From Bufo bufo (lineage: Eukaryota; Chordata; Amphibia; Anura; Bufonidae), in assembly GCF_905171765.1 (NCBI RefSeq), contig NC_053390.1:585058471-585122470 (forward strand): a stretch of DNA of 64,000 bases, in the 5' to 3' direction. A model generated the notes under the pieces. The model saw nothing but the letters and a program-made list of their open reading frames with translations, did not search any database and had not been told where the DNA came from. Of the stretch, positions 1 to 11,716 are shown in pieces (the stretch's first letter is position 1; each line of letters opens with the position of its first letter). The position numbers were made by a program, and so were the translations under genes.

Positions 1-88
1 GTCTCGCGAGATGACGCGTATATGCGTCCAGGCGGAATGAATCAACCACCTCCAGGACGCGTCTGTGCGTACAGCGGTCCGGAGGTGG
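1..88 (-). mobile_element. Terminus of a TTAA-target DNA element (runs off left edge)
   Basis: The last bases before TTAA (89-92) are GGAGGTGG. The segment from about 30 to 88 is the reverse complement of the left terminus of the element at 3949-8409, including the GGTCCGGAGGTGG end and the ACGCGTC words. It is therefore the inverted end of a second copy of the same non-autonomous family (piggyBac- or Kolobok-like by its target). Only this end lies in the window. Confidence 0.75.
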
Positions 89-92
89 TTAA

Positions 93-439
93 TAGAACAG
101 GTTCTGTAGACATCTATGTGGAATCAGCTGACGACGGTGTAAAAGGAGTGCACTCTTTCACACTGCAGTAGGATCTTGGACCTCTGCACGGTTCTTTATA
201 CCTGGCGCTAACATCGACCTGTAAGGCTAAGTTCACACTTTGGTCAGTTATTTGGTCAGTTTTGGCCCCGTAACTGCCCAAATAAGTGAAGTGTGCAGTG
301 ATTCTAAGAGCGACGCCTCTCATGTGTGTGTCATACTGACTCACAGTATTGTTTCACTAACACACCAGACTCCCTACACGTGTTACTGCAAGGCACAGTG
401 TTTTACACCACTATACAGGCTCTCTGCAGCCAAGAAATA
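93..439. other. Unassigned, no gene seen
   Basis: No convincing coding frame. A stretch near 228-290 (AAGTTCACACTTTGGTCAGT and a partial inverted match) resembles the ends of the TTA-flanked MITEs at 45-46 kb, but no complete termini are visible. Confidence 0.4.
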
Positions 440-660
440 CAGTCAGGTCCATAAATATTGGGACATCAAGACAATTCTAACATTTTTGGCTCTATGCACC
501 ACCACAATGGATTTGAAATGAAACGAACATGATGTGCTTTAACTGCAGACTGTCAGCTTTAATTTGAGGGTATTTACATCCAAATCAGGTGAACTGTATA
601 GGAATTACAACAGTTTGCATATGTGCCTCCCACTTGTTAAGGGACCAAAAGTAATGAGTT
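440..660 (+). mobile_element. Tc1/mariner element fragment, left end only
   Basis: It starts right after a TA (438-439) with CAGTCAGGTCCATAAATATT, a terminal inverted repeat of the Tc1 type, and continues with typical subterminal sequence to about 660. No transposase and no right terminus follow, so this is a truncated copy. The 3' limit is approximate. Confidence 0.6.
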
Positions 661-1746
661 TATTTTTGATGTTTATAAGTGTGATGGTGCTAAAGTGCCA
701 AAATAAAGCACCTTTTGGACTTGAACCCTGTTGTCAGAGAAGTCTGTGATTGCGACCCCCCCCCCCCTTCCCCCGAGAGAGAGTGATCCCTTACACAGTC
801 TATTGCTAGGTTTAGTGTTCAATGTGAAAACTATAGGATTTTAGAACTTTTTATTCCTGGCTTGTCCAGGAATACATCATTTCTAACATGTTCTGGCAGC
901 CTGCCTCCTCTACTGAAATTATTTATTCACGGACAACCCCTTTAAAAGGAAATGTGTCATCAGAAAATCACCAATAGTATAAATCAAGGTTTCATGTTGA
1001 ACATATTTTTAAGATATTTTGATTATATTATTTGTAAATTTCTATATCATTTTTTAAAATGCTTGAGAAAAATAAAAAACTCTGGACCAGAAGATGGAGC
1101 CAGCACGGAGAACCAGAGAGGCGAGGAGGAAGTAAGTATGAAGACAGGCTGCTGGCACCTGTTAGAAATTATGTATTCATGGACAACACCTTTAAGCATT
1201 TAGACACACTATGAAAAGCTGCACTTTTTTTAACAGTTGATTTGAACTATAAAAATATATGTATTCTGGTTTGATCCCACACTCAAAAAATAATAATAGG
1301 CTCACAGAATTTTTGAAATATTGAATTTAGATTGCTAGCCTGATTATAGGCAGTGACTGATGTAAGTGATGAAAGTATCTGTACAGTATTCTGGAATATG
1401 TTGGTCCAAAATAGGTACCAAAAAGAAAAAGATAAAACATGAGTATGGTCTATTTGATGCCATTGCAATATGCAGTACGTCAGCAGGGGGCGATCTTCAG
1501 CTACTGGTTTATTTGAATTCTCTTTTTGCAATTAAACTTCAATAATTTAGGCAATTTCCAAAAAAGTGGAAGTCACTGTAGATGAAGACAGTATGAAAAC
1601 TACTTTTGCCTGTAGTAAACCATCAACTTCATTTAATAAACTTAGACTGGTTGCTATGAGCAACAATACCTTTTTTTGCATTGGATAGTAAAGCCATGTA
1701 ACTGACTGACTATGGCACTCCAGGGTAGTGGGGTGTGCTGGATGTA
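661..1746. other. Unassigned repeats, no gene
   Basis: A C-run lies at about 752-763. Two related words, an ATTTATTCA(C/T)GGACAAC(C/A)CCTTTAA type sequence, occur near 920-950 and 1168-1195, so this stretch probably holds an old dispersed repeat with duplicated ends. Frames here are short and have no recognisable domain. Confidence 0.35.
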
Positions 1747-1769
1747 AAGGTCCCTTAACATAGGACGAT

Positions 1770-2245
1770 TGTTCTGCCCATTTTGTGTATAATAAATGTG
1801 TGTAATGTGCTGTAAAGATTATACTGAAATGTTATGTTTGACGTTGCTGCCATCTAGTGGTCAAAGTTAGTTTCTACTTCGCCAGAACTTTACAGGAAGT
1901 GTATTGTTCTCTGAGTCAGAGGCAGTAACCTTTAACCTGGAACTGTATTTCCTCCATTTCATCACTGCTCCTGGATCTTGCAGGCTGCATGCAGAGGAGC
2001 TCTTGATCTATTCCTGGACTAATGATGGAATTGTCTGTGAGTACTCTCACTGATGAAGTGAGGCTGCTGTATTATGTGTAATGTATTGACACATATGTTT
2101 TGTTTATGTTTGTATTGTAGTTTTACAAAGTTATTCAGAAAAGAGAATACATACAGATCTGATGTCTCACGTTTCTTGACTTCTGAATTATTGTTAAGCT
2201 GTCTGACTAGTGTTATACAACAGTTCAATAACGCGAAGCAGAACA
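1770..2245 (+). repeat. BEL/Pao 5' LTR
   Basis: It begins TGTTCTGCCC and ends GAAGCAGAACA. It is the same length as the 3' LTR at 11241-11716, with about eight substitutions by eye (about 1.7 percent). Confidence 0.93.
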
Positions 2246-2317
2246 GTAAAAAGACAATCCACTTGGCGGTCTGGAATAGCCAGTAAAAAGACAACCCACG
2301 TGGCGTTCTGGAATAAA
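2244..2317 (+). repeat. 37 bp tandem duplication at the LTR/leader junction
   Basis: Two adjacent 37 bp units, 2244-2280 and 2281-2317, differ at a few positions. Each holds CAGTAAAAAGACAA followed by a TGGCG(G/T)TCTGGAATA word. The first unit starts at the LTR end, so the duplicated stretch covers the place where a primer binding site would sit. The primer tRNA cannot be named from the sequence. Confidence 0.75.
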
Positions 2318-2338
2318 CTGAGACGCCATTACTGCAGC

Positions 2339-3944
2339 ATGAGTCTAAGATCAGGAACAAAGTACCAGGCTAATGCCACGCTACCGCCGACACAGCAAGG
2401 CAGGGAAAACATTCCCAGTGCCCAGCAAGACGATGCAAAGTCGCATGTGTCCAGAACTTCGCGGGCTAGCAAGATGTCCTCAGCAAGTTCCTCAGCAGTT
2501 AGAGCTCGTGCCAAGGCAGAAGCTGCCCGCGTCCAGCTACAGTACGCAGAAAAAGAAGCCATGATGATGCAGGAGTTAGCAGCAAAGAAAGCTGCCATAG
2601 CACAAGAAAGAGCTAAGGAAGCAGCTAAGGAAGCAGCTAGGGAAGCTGCCATAGCACAAGAAAGAGCTAAGGAAGCAGCTAGGGAAGCTGCCATAGCACA
2701 AGAAGAAGCGGTTTTAGAATCAAAATTGCTCATCCTGCAGCGACAGACTGCAGTTGCAGTTGCTGAAGCAGAGGCCGCTGCCTACATGGGAACAAGTCGG
2801 TCAGGAAGTGAAAAATCATATAAAGACTCAGAGGTTCCAGAAAAACCTCTATTCTCTGCAGATCAAACAAGTGAGTACGTCCAGAACCTTACTGATGCGC
2901 ATACAAAGAAACAGTCTCTTATACCTGAAGCAAAGGAATTCAGGCCAAGATCAACATACCCCCTGAGCAGGCCCAATCAACCTCATGAGGTCAGCGGCTG
3001 CCAGCAAACCAAGAAGGAAGCACCAGAAACCCCTAAGAACAAAAAACAAGTGTTCCCATCACCTCAACCTATAGATTACATGCGCGAACAACAATGTGCA
3101 GTGGATGTCACCAAATATCTCATCCGCAAAGAAATGGTTAGCTCAGGCTTTCTCCAATTTGATAACTGTCCTGAAAACTATTGGGCATGGAAATCTTCCT
3201 TTCTGAATGCCACTGAAGGTCTGAACTTATCACCAGCAGAAATGCTTAATTTAATGATAAAATGGCTTGGTACTGAGTCAGCAGAGCATGCTAAGAGGAT
3301 GAGAAGAGCAAACCTGTTCAACCTTGCAGCAGGACTCAACATGACCTGGAGAAGACTAGAAGAAACGTATGGATCCCCAGAGGTAATAGAAGGAGCACTG
3401 TTGAAAAAACTTGAAGTCTTTCCCAAGGTGGGCTACAGAGACAACGTGCGGCTACAAGTACTAAGTGATCTTCTACTAGAGATAGAATATGCCAAAGAGG
3501 ATGGCTACTTGCAAGGACTTTCCTATCTAGATACAGCTAGAGGCACTAATCCCATAGTAGAGAAACTACCCTCAAATCTGCAAGACAAGTGGATGTCTGT
3601 AGGAGGTAAATTCAAAGGATATTATGGAGTCGTTTTTCCCCCTTTCTCTGTGTTTTCTAGGTTTGTCCGACAGCAAGCGAAAATCCGAAGTGATCCCAGT
3701 TTCGCCTTCACCACCAGCGGATATCAATCACACAGACCTGAGAGACCTCACAGACCTCACGGTAGGACCTATGTATCCACACACAAAACAGCTGTACCTT
3801 CAGAAGTCACAGACTACCAAAGCACCCACAAGGTACACACCATAGAAAACCCTGATAGACATTGTCCAATACACAAAAAACCACATCCACTAAAGAAATG
3901 CAAAGGCTTTAGAAGCAAACCCATTGCAGAGCGGATGTCCTTCC
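2339..3944 (+). pseudogene. BEL/Pao gag, N-terminal part, cut by a TTAA element
   Basis: This would be the structural protein that packages retroelement RNA. I chose ATG 2339 because it is the first Met past the LTR; an upstream in-frame Met at 2210 lies inside the LTR. The first third is an Ala/Glu/Lys-rich coiled coil with a 42 bp internal duplication (about 2600-2700, AAIAQERAKEAAREA-like). It is followed by a DUF1759-like segment (FLQFDNCPENYWAWKSSF near 3150-3205). The frame runs cleanly to 3944. Then the TTAA element supplies foreign codons and a stop at 4168. The frame resumes at 8414. Family assignment is firm; function is lost in this copy. Confidence 0.85.
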
Positions 3945-4360
3945 TTAACCACCTCCGGACCGCTGTACGCACAGACGCGTCCTGGAGGTGGTTGATTCAT
4001 TCCTCCTGGACGCGCCGGCGCGTCCTCTCGCGATGGCCGAGATTTCCTGTGAACGCGCGCACACAGGCGCGCGCGCTCACAGGAACGGAAGGTAAGAAAG
4101 TGGATCTCCAGCCTGCCAGCGGCGATCATTCGCTGGCAGGCTGGAGATGTGATTTTTTTAACCCCTAACAGGTATATTAGACGCTGTTTTGATAACAGCG
4201 TCTAATATACCTGCTACCTGGTCCTCTGGTGGTCCCCTTTGTTTGGATCGACCACCAGAGGACACAGGTAGCTCAGTAATATGTTGCACCAAGCACCACA
4301 CTACACTACACCCCCCCCCCGTCACTTATTAACCCCTTATTCACCCTTGATCACTCCTGA

Positions 4361-5960
4361 TCACCCCATATAGACTCCCTGATCACCCCCCTGTCATTGA
4401 TTACCCCCCTGTCATTGATCACCCCCCTGTAAAGCTCCATTTAGACGTCTGCATGATTTTTACGGATCCACTGATAGATGTATCGGATCCGCAAAACGCA
4501 CACGGACGTCTGAATGGAGCCTTACAGGGGCGTGATCAATGACTGTGGTGATCACCCCATATAGACTCCCTGATCACCCCCCTGTCATTGATCACACCCC
4601 TGTAAAGCTCCATTCAGACGTCCGCATGATTTTTACGGATCCACTGATAGATGGATCGGATCCGCAAAACGCATACGGACATCTGAATGGAGCCTTACAG
4701 GGGCGTGATCAATGACTGTGGTGATCACCCCATATAGACTCCCTGATCACCCCCCTGTCATTGATTACCCCCCTGTCATTAATCACACCCCTGTAAAGCT
4801 CCATTCAGACGTCCGCATGATTTTTACGAATCCACTGATAGATGGATCGGATCCTCAAAACGCACACGGACGTCTGAATGGAGCCTTACAGGGGCGTGAT
4901 CAATGACTGTGGTGATCACCCCATATAGACTCCCTGATCACCCCCCTGTCATTGATTACCCCCCTGTCATTGATCACCCCCCTGTAAAGTTCCATTTAGA
5001 CGTCCGCATGATTTTTACGGATCCACTGATAGATGGATCGGATCCGCAAAACGCACACAGACGTCTGAATGGAGCCTTACAGGGGCGTGATCAATGACTG
5101 TGGTGATCACCCCATATAGACTCCCTGATCACCCCCCTGTCATTGATCACACCCCTGTCATTGATTACCCCCCCTGTCATTGATCACCCCCCCTGTCATT
5201 GATCACCCCCCCTGTCATTGATCACCCCCCCTGTCATTTATCACCCCCCCTGTCATTGATCACCCCCCCTGTCATTGATTACCCCCCTGTCATTGATCAC
5301 ACCCCTGTAAAGCTCCATTCAGATGTCCGCATGATTTTTACGGATCCACTGATAGATGGATCGGATCCGCAAAACGCATACGGACGTCTGAATGGAGCCT
5401 TACAGGGGCATGATCAATGACTGTGGTGATCACCCCATATAGACTCCCTGATCACACCCCTGTCATTGATCACCCCCCCTGTCATTGATCACCCCCCCTG
5501 TCATTGATTACCCCCCTGTCATTGATCACACCCCTGTAAAGCTCCATTCAGATGTCCGCATGATTTTTACGGATCCACTGATAGATGGATCGGATCCGCA
5601 AAACGCACACGGACGTCTGAATGGAGCCTTACAGGGGCATGATCAATGACTGTGGTGATCACCCCATATAGACTCCCTGATCACACCCCTGTCATTGATC
5701 ACCCCCCCTGTCATTGATCACCCCCCCTGTCATTGATCACCCCCCCTGTCATTGATCACCCCCCCTGTCAGGCTGCATTCAGATGTCCGTATGATTTTTA
5801 CGGATCCACGGATACATGGATCGGATCCGCAAAACACATACGGACATCTGAATGGAGCCTTATAGGGGGGTGATCAATGACAGGGGGGTGATCACCCCAT
5901 ATAGACTCCCTGATCACCCCCCTGTCATTGATCACCCCCCTGTCATTGATCACCCCTCTG
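4361..5960 (+). repeat. Satellite of 173-233 bp units with embedded hairpin
   Basis: Units begin at a TCACCCCATATAGACTCC word at 4361, 4552, 4725, 4916, 5107, 5430, 5659 and 5892. Most carry an inverted repeat (CTCCATTCAGACGTCCG ... CGGACGTCTGAATGGAG) enclosing GGATCC-type words. Length differences come from varying numbers of an 18-19 bp submonomer, TGTCATTGATCACCCCCC. The open frames here are only translations of the repeat. Confidence 0.9.
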
Positions 5961-6109
5961 TAAGGCTCCATTCAGACATTTTTTTGGCCCAAGTTAGCGG
6001 AAATTATATATTTTTTTTTCTTACAAAGTCTCATATTCCACTAACTTGTGTCAAAAAATTAAATCTCACATGAACTCACCATACCCCTCACGGAATCCAA
6101 ATGCGTAAA

Positions 6110-7830
6110 AATTTTTAGACATTTATATTCCAGACTTCTTCTCACGCTTTAGGGCCCCTAGAATGCCAGGGCAGCATAAATACCCCACATGTGACCCCAT
6201 TTCGGAAAGAACACACCCCAAGATATTCCGTGAGGGGCATATTGAGTCCATGAAAGATTGAAATTTTTGTCCCAAGTTAGCGGAAAGGGAGACTTTGTGA
6301 GAAAAAAATAAATAAAATCAATTTCCGCTAACTTGTGCCAAAAAAAAAAAAACTCTATGAACTCGCCATGCCCCTCATTGAATACCTTGGGGTGTCTTCT
6401 TTCCAAAATGGGGTCACATGTGGGGTATTTATACTGCCCTGGCATTCTAGGGGCCCTAAAGCGTGAGAAGAAGTCTGGGATCCAAATGTCTAAAAATGCC
6501 CTCATAAAAGGAATGTGGGCCCCTTTGCGCATCTAGGCTGCAAAAAAGTGTCACACATCTGGTATCTCCGTACTCAGGAGAAGTTGGGGAATGTGTTTTG
6601 GGGTGTCATTTTACATATACCCATGCTGGGTGAGAGAAATATCTTGGCAAAAGACAACTTTTCCCATTTTTTTATACAAAGTTGGCATTTGACCAAGATA
6701 TTTATCTCACCCAGCATGGGTATATGTAAAATGACACCCCAAAACACATTCCCCAACATCTCCTGAATACGGCGATACCACATGTGTGGCACTTTTTTGC
6801 AGCCTAGGTGGGCAAAGGGGCCCACATTCCAAAGAGCACCTTTCGGATTTCACGGGTCATTTACCTACTTACAACACATTAGGGCCCCTGGAAAATGCCA
6901 GGGCAGTATAACTACCCCACAAGTGACCCCATTTTGGAAAGAAGACACCCCAAGGTACTCCGTGAGGGGCATGGCAAGTTCCTAGAATTTTTTATTTTTT
7001 GTCACAAGTTAGTGGAAAATGATGATTTTTTTTTTTTTTTTTTCTTACAAAGTCTCATATTCCACTAACTTGTGACAAAAAATAAAAACTTCCATGAACT
7101 CACTATGCCCATCAGCAAATACCTTGGGGTGTCTTCTTTCCAAAATGGGGTCACTTGTGGGGTAGTTATACTGCCCTGGCATTCTAGGGGCCCAAATGTG
7201 TGCTAAGGAGTTTGAAATCAAATTCTGTAAAAAATGACCAGTGAAATCCGAAAGGTGCTCTTTGGAATATGGGCCCCTTTGCCCACCTAGGCTGCAAAAA
7301 AGTGTCACACATCTGGTATCTCCGTATTCAGGAGAAGTTGGGGAATGTGTTTTGGGGTGTCATTTTACATATACCCATGCTGGGTGAGATAAATATCTTG
7401 GTCAAATGCCAACTTTGTATAAAAAAATAGGAAAAGTTGTCTTTTGCCAAGATATTTCTCTCACCCAGCATGGGTATATGTAAAATGACACCCCAAAACA
7501 CATTCCCCAACTTCTCCTGAATACGGAGATACCAGATGTGTGACACTTTTTTGCAGCCTAGGTGGGCAAAGGGGCCCATATTCCAAAGAGCACCTTTCGG
7601 ATTTCACTGGTCATTTTTTACAGAATTTGATTTCAAACTCCTTACCACACATTTGGGCCCCTAGAATGCCAGGGCAGTATAACTACCCCACAAGTGACCC
7701 CATTTTGGAAAGAAGACACCCCAAGGTATTCGCTGATGGGCATAGTGAGTTCATGGAAGTTTTTATTTTTTGTCACAAGTTAGTGGAATATGAGACTTTG
7801 TAAGAAAAAAAATCATCATTTTCTGCTAAC
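6110..7830. repeat. Three consecutive palindromes
   Basis: Three inverted repeats can be traced. The first is centred near 6300 (6110-6500). The second is centred near 6670 (6515-6827), with arms sharing GTGTTTTGGGGTGTCATTTT. The third is centred near 7425 (7030-7815), with arms of almost 400 bp. Because the arms mirror each other, both strands give nearly the same short peptides; these are not genes. Confidence 0.9.
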
Positions 7831-8413
7831 TTGTGACAAAAAATAAAAAGTTCTATGAACTCACTATGCCCATCAGCGAATACCTTAGGGTGTCTACTTT
7901 CCAAAATGGGGTTATTTGTGGGGTTTTTCTACTGTCTGGGCATTGTAGAACCTCAGGAAACATGACAGGTGCTCAGAAAGTCAGAGCTGCTTCAAAAAGC
8001 GGAAATTCACATTTTTGTACCATAGTTTGTAAATGCTATAACTTTTACCCAAACCATTTTTTTTTTACCAAAACATTTTTTTTTTATCAAAGACATGTAG
8101 AACAATAAATTTAGAGCAAAATTTATATATGGATCTCGTTTTTTTTGCAAAATTTTACAACTGAAAGTGAAAAATGGCATTTTTTTGCAAAAAAATCGTT
8201 AAATTTCGATTAATAACAAAAAAAGTAAAAATGTCAGCAGCAATGAAATACCACCAAATGAAAGCTCTATTAGTGAGAAGAAAAGGAGGTAAAATTCATT
8301 TGGGTGGTAAGTTGCATGACCGAGCAATAAACGGTGAAAGTAGTGTAGATCAGAAGTGTAAAAAGTGGCCTGGTCTTTCAGGGTGTTTAAGCACTGGGGG
8401 CTGAGGTGGTTAA

Positions 8414-10061
8414 ACAAAACGGCATCTGCTTCAAGTGTTGCGGATCTACTTATCACATTGCCAAAGACTGCAAAATACCAGTAGAATGTACAGAATGTGG
8501 CAGTGAGAGACATATTGCAGCTTTGCACCCTGGCCCTGCTTCTGCCCCACTAGAGACTGTAGAACCCAGGAAAGATCAGGGCAGGGAGCAACAAGAGACC
8601 CCACTCTCCTCTGTAATGTCTAATTGCACAGAAGTATGTGGACAAGGCAAGAGTGCGCGATCATGCTCTAAAATCTGTTTAGTGACTGTGTATCCCACTG
8701 GCAAGAGAGAAAGGGCAGTGAAAATGTATGCAGTGCTAGATGAACAGAGCAACAGATCCCTTGCAAAGTCAGATTTCTTTGATATCTTTAACCTTAAGGC
8801 AAGTGCAGTTCCATACACTCTAAGGACATGTGCAGGGACAATTGAAACCACAGGGAGAAGAGCTACTGACTTTACCATTGAATCCTTCAATAAGAAAGTG
8901 CAGTTCCCACTTCCTACCCTAATAGAGTGTGGCATGATACCCGATGACAAAACTGAGATTCCATCTCCAGAATTAGCCCATCACCACCCTCACCTCCGCT
9001 CAATTGCTCACCTTATCCCAGTCGTTGAGCCAGATGTTTCTATCCTTCTACTTCTTGGAAGAGATATCCTTCAGGTACACAAGGTACGCCAGAAAATCAA
9101 TGGACCTTATAATGCCCCCTATGCACAGAGACTGGACCTGGGGTGGGTCATTGTAGGAGAAGTTTGCCAGGGGACAGTGCACCAGCCTGACAACATTAGC
9201 ACTTTGAAGACGTCTGTGTTAACAAATGGACGCGCATCCCTTCTCAGTCCCTGTCACAACAACTTCATTGTCAAAGAAAGCTTTGGCAGGTCAACACAAC
9301 ACTGTGACTCTTCTACACTATATGGTAAAGAAGAAGTCAATTACAACATTGAGACGGACAATCTAGGGATAACAGTATTTCAGAAAACTAAAGATGATGA
9401 TAAACAGGCCCTCTCTATAGAGGATCAAAACCCTGCAGATTATGCTACTAGGCCTACTCAAGCAGCATGCCTTCAGAACTCTATATGGTTCTCAGGCCCA
9501 TCCTTTCTGTATCAACCACACTGTGAGCAGATAGACACTGCTAATGTTTTTCCACTCATAGAGCCTGAAGCTGACCCTGAAATCAGATTTGAAATTACAA
9601 GCTTCAGCACCAGAGCTTCTGAAGCTACACTTCACTCACATTGCTTTGATAGATTTTCTTGCTGGAAGATATTAGTTAAGACCCTAGCCAGACTCATCCA
9701 TGTCGCTAGAACCTTCCAGAGGGAAACCAGCAGCAATCAGGTCAGAAGGTGGGAAAGTTTCCATGAGCAGGTCAATCTAGAAGAACTTACTCAGGCAAAG
9801 TCTGTTATAATCTCTTCTGTTCAAAACAAACATTTCCAGAAGGAAATTGACTGCATCAAAAAACAAAAGACATTCCCAAAACTAAGCCGTCTTAGGAAGC
9901 TTAGCCCCTTTTTAGACAAAAATGGGTTGTTGAGAGTAGGTGGACGTTTGTCTCTTGCAGAACTTACAGAGGAAGAGAAACAGCCTGTCATTATACCTTA
10001 TGATCACCACATTGCGACACTGCTTGTTAGGTACTATCATGAACAAGTAGTTCACCAAGGG
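8414..10061 (+). pseudogene. BEL/Pao gag-pol remainder: zinc knuckles, protease, integrase N-terminus; RT absent
   Basis: It resumes the gag frame (codon phase fits 2339-3944). It begins with CCHC-like knuckles (CFKCCGSTYHIAKDC, then CTECGSERHIAALH) and continues with a retropepsin-like domain whose active-site region reads VLDEQSNRSL. At about 9425 the start of the RT region (ALSIED) is joined directly to the segment that normally follows RNase H (NPADYATRP). About a thousand or more bases are therefore missing without a frame break. The integrase zinc-binding region follows and meets a TGA at 10062-10064. This copy cannot make reverse transcriptase. Confidence 0.88.
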
Positions 10062-10064
10062 TGA

Positions 10065-11151
10065 CACATCACAGAGGGTGCAATTAGATCCGCAGGTTTC
10101 TGGATTCTTGGTGGCAAACGCTTGGTATCAGCTGTCATACACAAATGTGTCATCTGTCGCAAGCTGCGAGGAAGGTTACAAAGTCAAAAGATGGCAGAGC
10201 TACCAGAGGACAGAGTAATTGCTCAACCACCTTTCACCAATGTGGGCTTAGATGTATTTGGTCCGTGGTCTGTTTTAACCCCGCCGCACTAGAGGAGGCA
10301 GCGCAGACAGTAAACGATGGGCAGTCCTTTTCACTTGTTTGTCCACCCGAGCTGTACACATAGAGCTACTTGAAACCATGTCAACATCAAGCTTTATTAA
10401 TGCCTTGAGGAGATTCTTCTCAATTCGTGGCCCAGCAAAACTGCTCCGTTCTGACAGAGGAACAAACTTTGTAGGAGCCTGCAAGGAACTTAACATTTGT
10501 GCCAGCGAATCACAATTGCAAGACTTTCTCCAAGACAGAGGATGTATATGGGTCTTTAATCCTCCACACTCCTCACACATGGGTGGTGTCTGGGAGAGAC
10601 TTATAGGTATTGCCAGGCGAATCTTGGACGCTATGTTGCTACAAACCAAAACTGCTCACTTGACCCATGAGACTTTAAGCACCTTTATGGCAGAGGTTAC
10701 AGCTATTATGAATGCCAGGCCTATAGTTCCTGTGTCCTCAGACCCAGATACACCTATGGTCCTTACCCCAGCAATGTTGTTGACTCAAAAAGTGAACTCT
10801 TTGTCTGCTCCATCTGGAACCATAAGTACAACACAAGTTCATGCGAAACAATGGAAGCAAGTACAATGCTTGGCAGACACCTTTTGGAAAAGATGGAAGA
10901 GGGAGTATCTGTCAAATCTGCAACACCGTAGGAAATTGACTGAGGATCTCCCATATGTAAAAGTGGGTGATGTTGTTCTGGTAAAAGACAGCCAAGAGAG
11001 CAGGAACGAGTGGCCTGTAGGACTTATTGTCAATGCTCTACCAAGCAGGGATGGCAAGGTTAGGAAGGTGGAGGTCAAGATTGCAAAGAATGGGACTTCC
11101 AAAATCTATCTTAGACCTAGAACTGACATTATAGTTTTAGTTTCCGATTAG
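10065..11151 (+). pseudogene. BEL/Pao integrase core and C-terminal domain, frameshifted
   Basis: After the TGA the same frame continues through the HHCC-like segment (HKCVICRKLRG) and the first catalytic Asp region (GLDVFGPW). It shifts frame near 10275-10285. The second frame carries the second Asp (RSDRGTNFVGA) and the Glu (MGGVWERLIG), then a DUF5641-like tail (VGDVVLVKD ... WPVGLI) ending at 11151. All three DDE acids are visible but split by one stop and one frameshift. Confidence 0.88.
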
Positions 11152-11240
11152 CTAGGATTCCATTTCCTGTTTATATGTTTTTCCTGCATAGCAGTAGTTA
11201 GAATTAGGTAGTGACATAATTAATTATGCCAGACAGGGAG

Positions 11241-11716
11241 TGTTCTGCCCATTTTGTGCATAATAAATGTGTGTAATGTGCTGTAAAGATTATACTGAAA
11301 TGTTATGTTTGACGTTTCTGCCATCTAGTGGTCAAAGTTAGTTTCTACTTCGCCAGAACTTTACAGGAAGTGTATTGTTCTCTGAGTCAGAGGCAGTAAC
11401 CTTTAACCTGGAACTGTATTTCCTCCATTTCATCACTGCTCCTGGATCTTGCAGGCTGCATGCAGAGGAGCTTTTGATCTATTCCTGAAATAATGATGGA
11501 ATTGTCTGTGAGTACTCTCACTGATGGAGTGAGGCTGCTGTATTATGTGTAATGTATTGACACACATGTTTTGTTTATGTTTATATTGTAGTTTTACAAA
11601 GTTATTCAGAAAAGAGAATACATACAGATCTGATGTCTCACGTTTCTTGACTTCTGAATTATTGTTAAGCTGTCTGACTAGTGTTATACAACAGTTCAAT
11701 AACGCGAAGCAGAACA
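11241..11716 (+). repeat. BEL/Pao 3' LTR
   Basis: 476 bp, TGTTCTGCCC ... GCAGAACA, paired with 1770-2245. A purine-rich AGACAGGGAG lies immediately upstream and may be the polypurine tract. Confidence 0.92.

Larger units (their letters stand above)
3949..8409 (+). mobile_element. 4.46 kb non-autonomous TTAA-target element
   Basis: It is bounded by TTAA at 3945-3948 and 8410-8413, with short inverted ends CCACCTC / GAGGTGG. It has no transposase frame. The left 400 bp are GC-rich with hairpins (for example CAGCCTGCCAGCG / CGCTGGCAGGCTG at 4111-4148). Then come a satellite (4361-5960) and three palindromes (6.1-7.8 kb). The termini and target suggest a piggyBac-like or Kolobok-like family. It inserted into the gag zinc-knuckle region of the BEL/Pao element. 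A second copy's end lies at 1-88. Confidence 0.85.
1770..11716 (+). mobile_element. BEL/Pao LTR retrotransposon, RT-deleted and interrupted
   Basis: Two 476 bp LTRs (TG...CA) flank a gag, protease and integrase region of BEL/Pao type. The flanks are ACGAT (1765-1769) and ATGAT (11717-11721), a 5 bp target duplication with one C-to-T change in a CpG. Domain order is coiled-coil and DUF1759-like gag, CCHC-type knuckles, aspartic protease (DUF1758-like), integrase zinc-binding region, integrase core and DUF5641-like tail. The reverse transcriptase and RNase H are missing. A TTAA element (3949-8409) splits the zinc-knuckle region. Without that insert the copy is about 5.5 kb. Confidence 0.93.

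Noticed and set aside
4712..5420. Pro/Ile/Asp-rich small frames repeated several times
   Set aside because: They are satellite translations without a start context or domain.
6515..7803. Open frames of 80-90 codons on both strands with nearly the same protein
   Set aside because: They are mirror translations of palindrome arms; there is no domain and the same DNA explains both.
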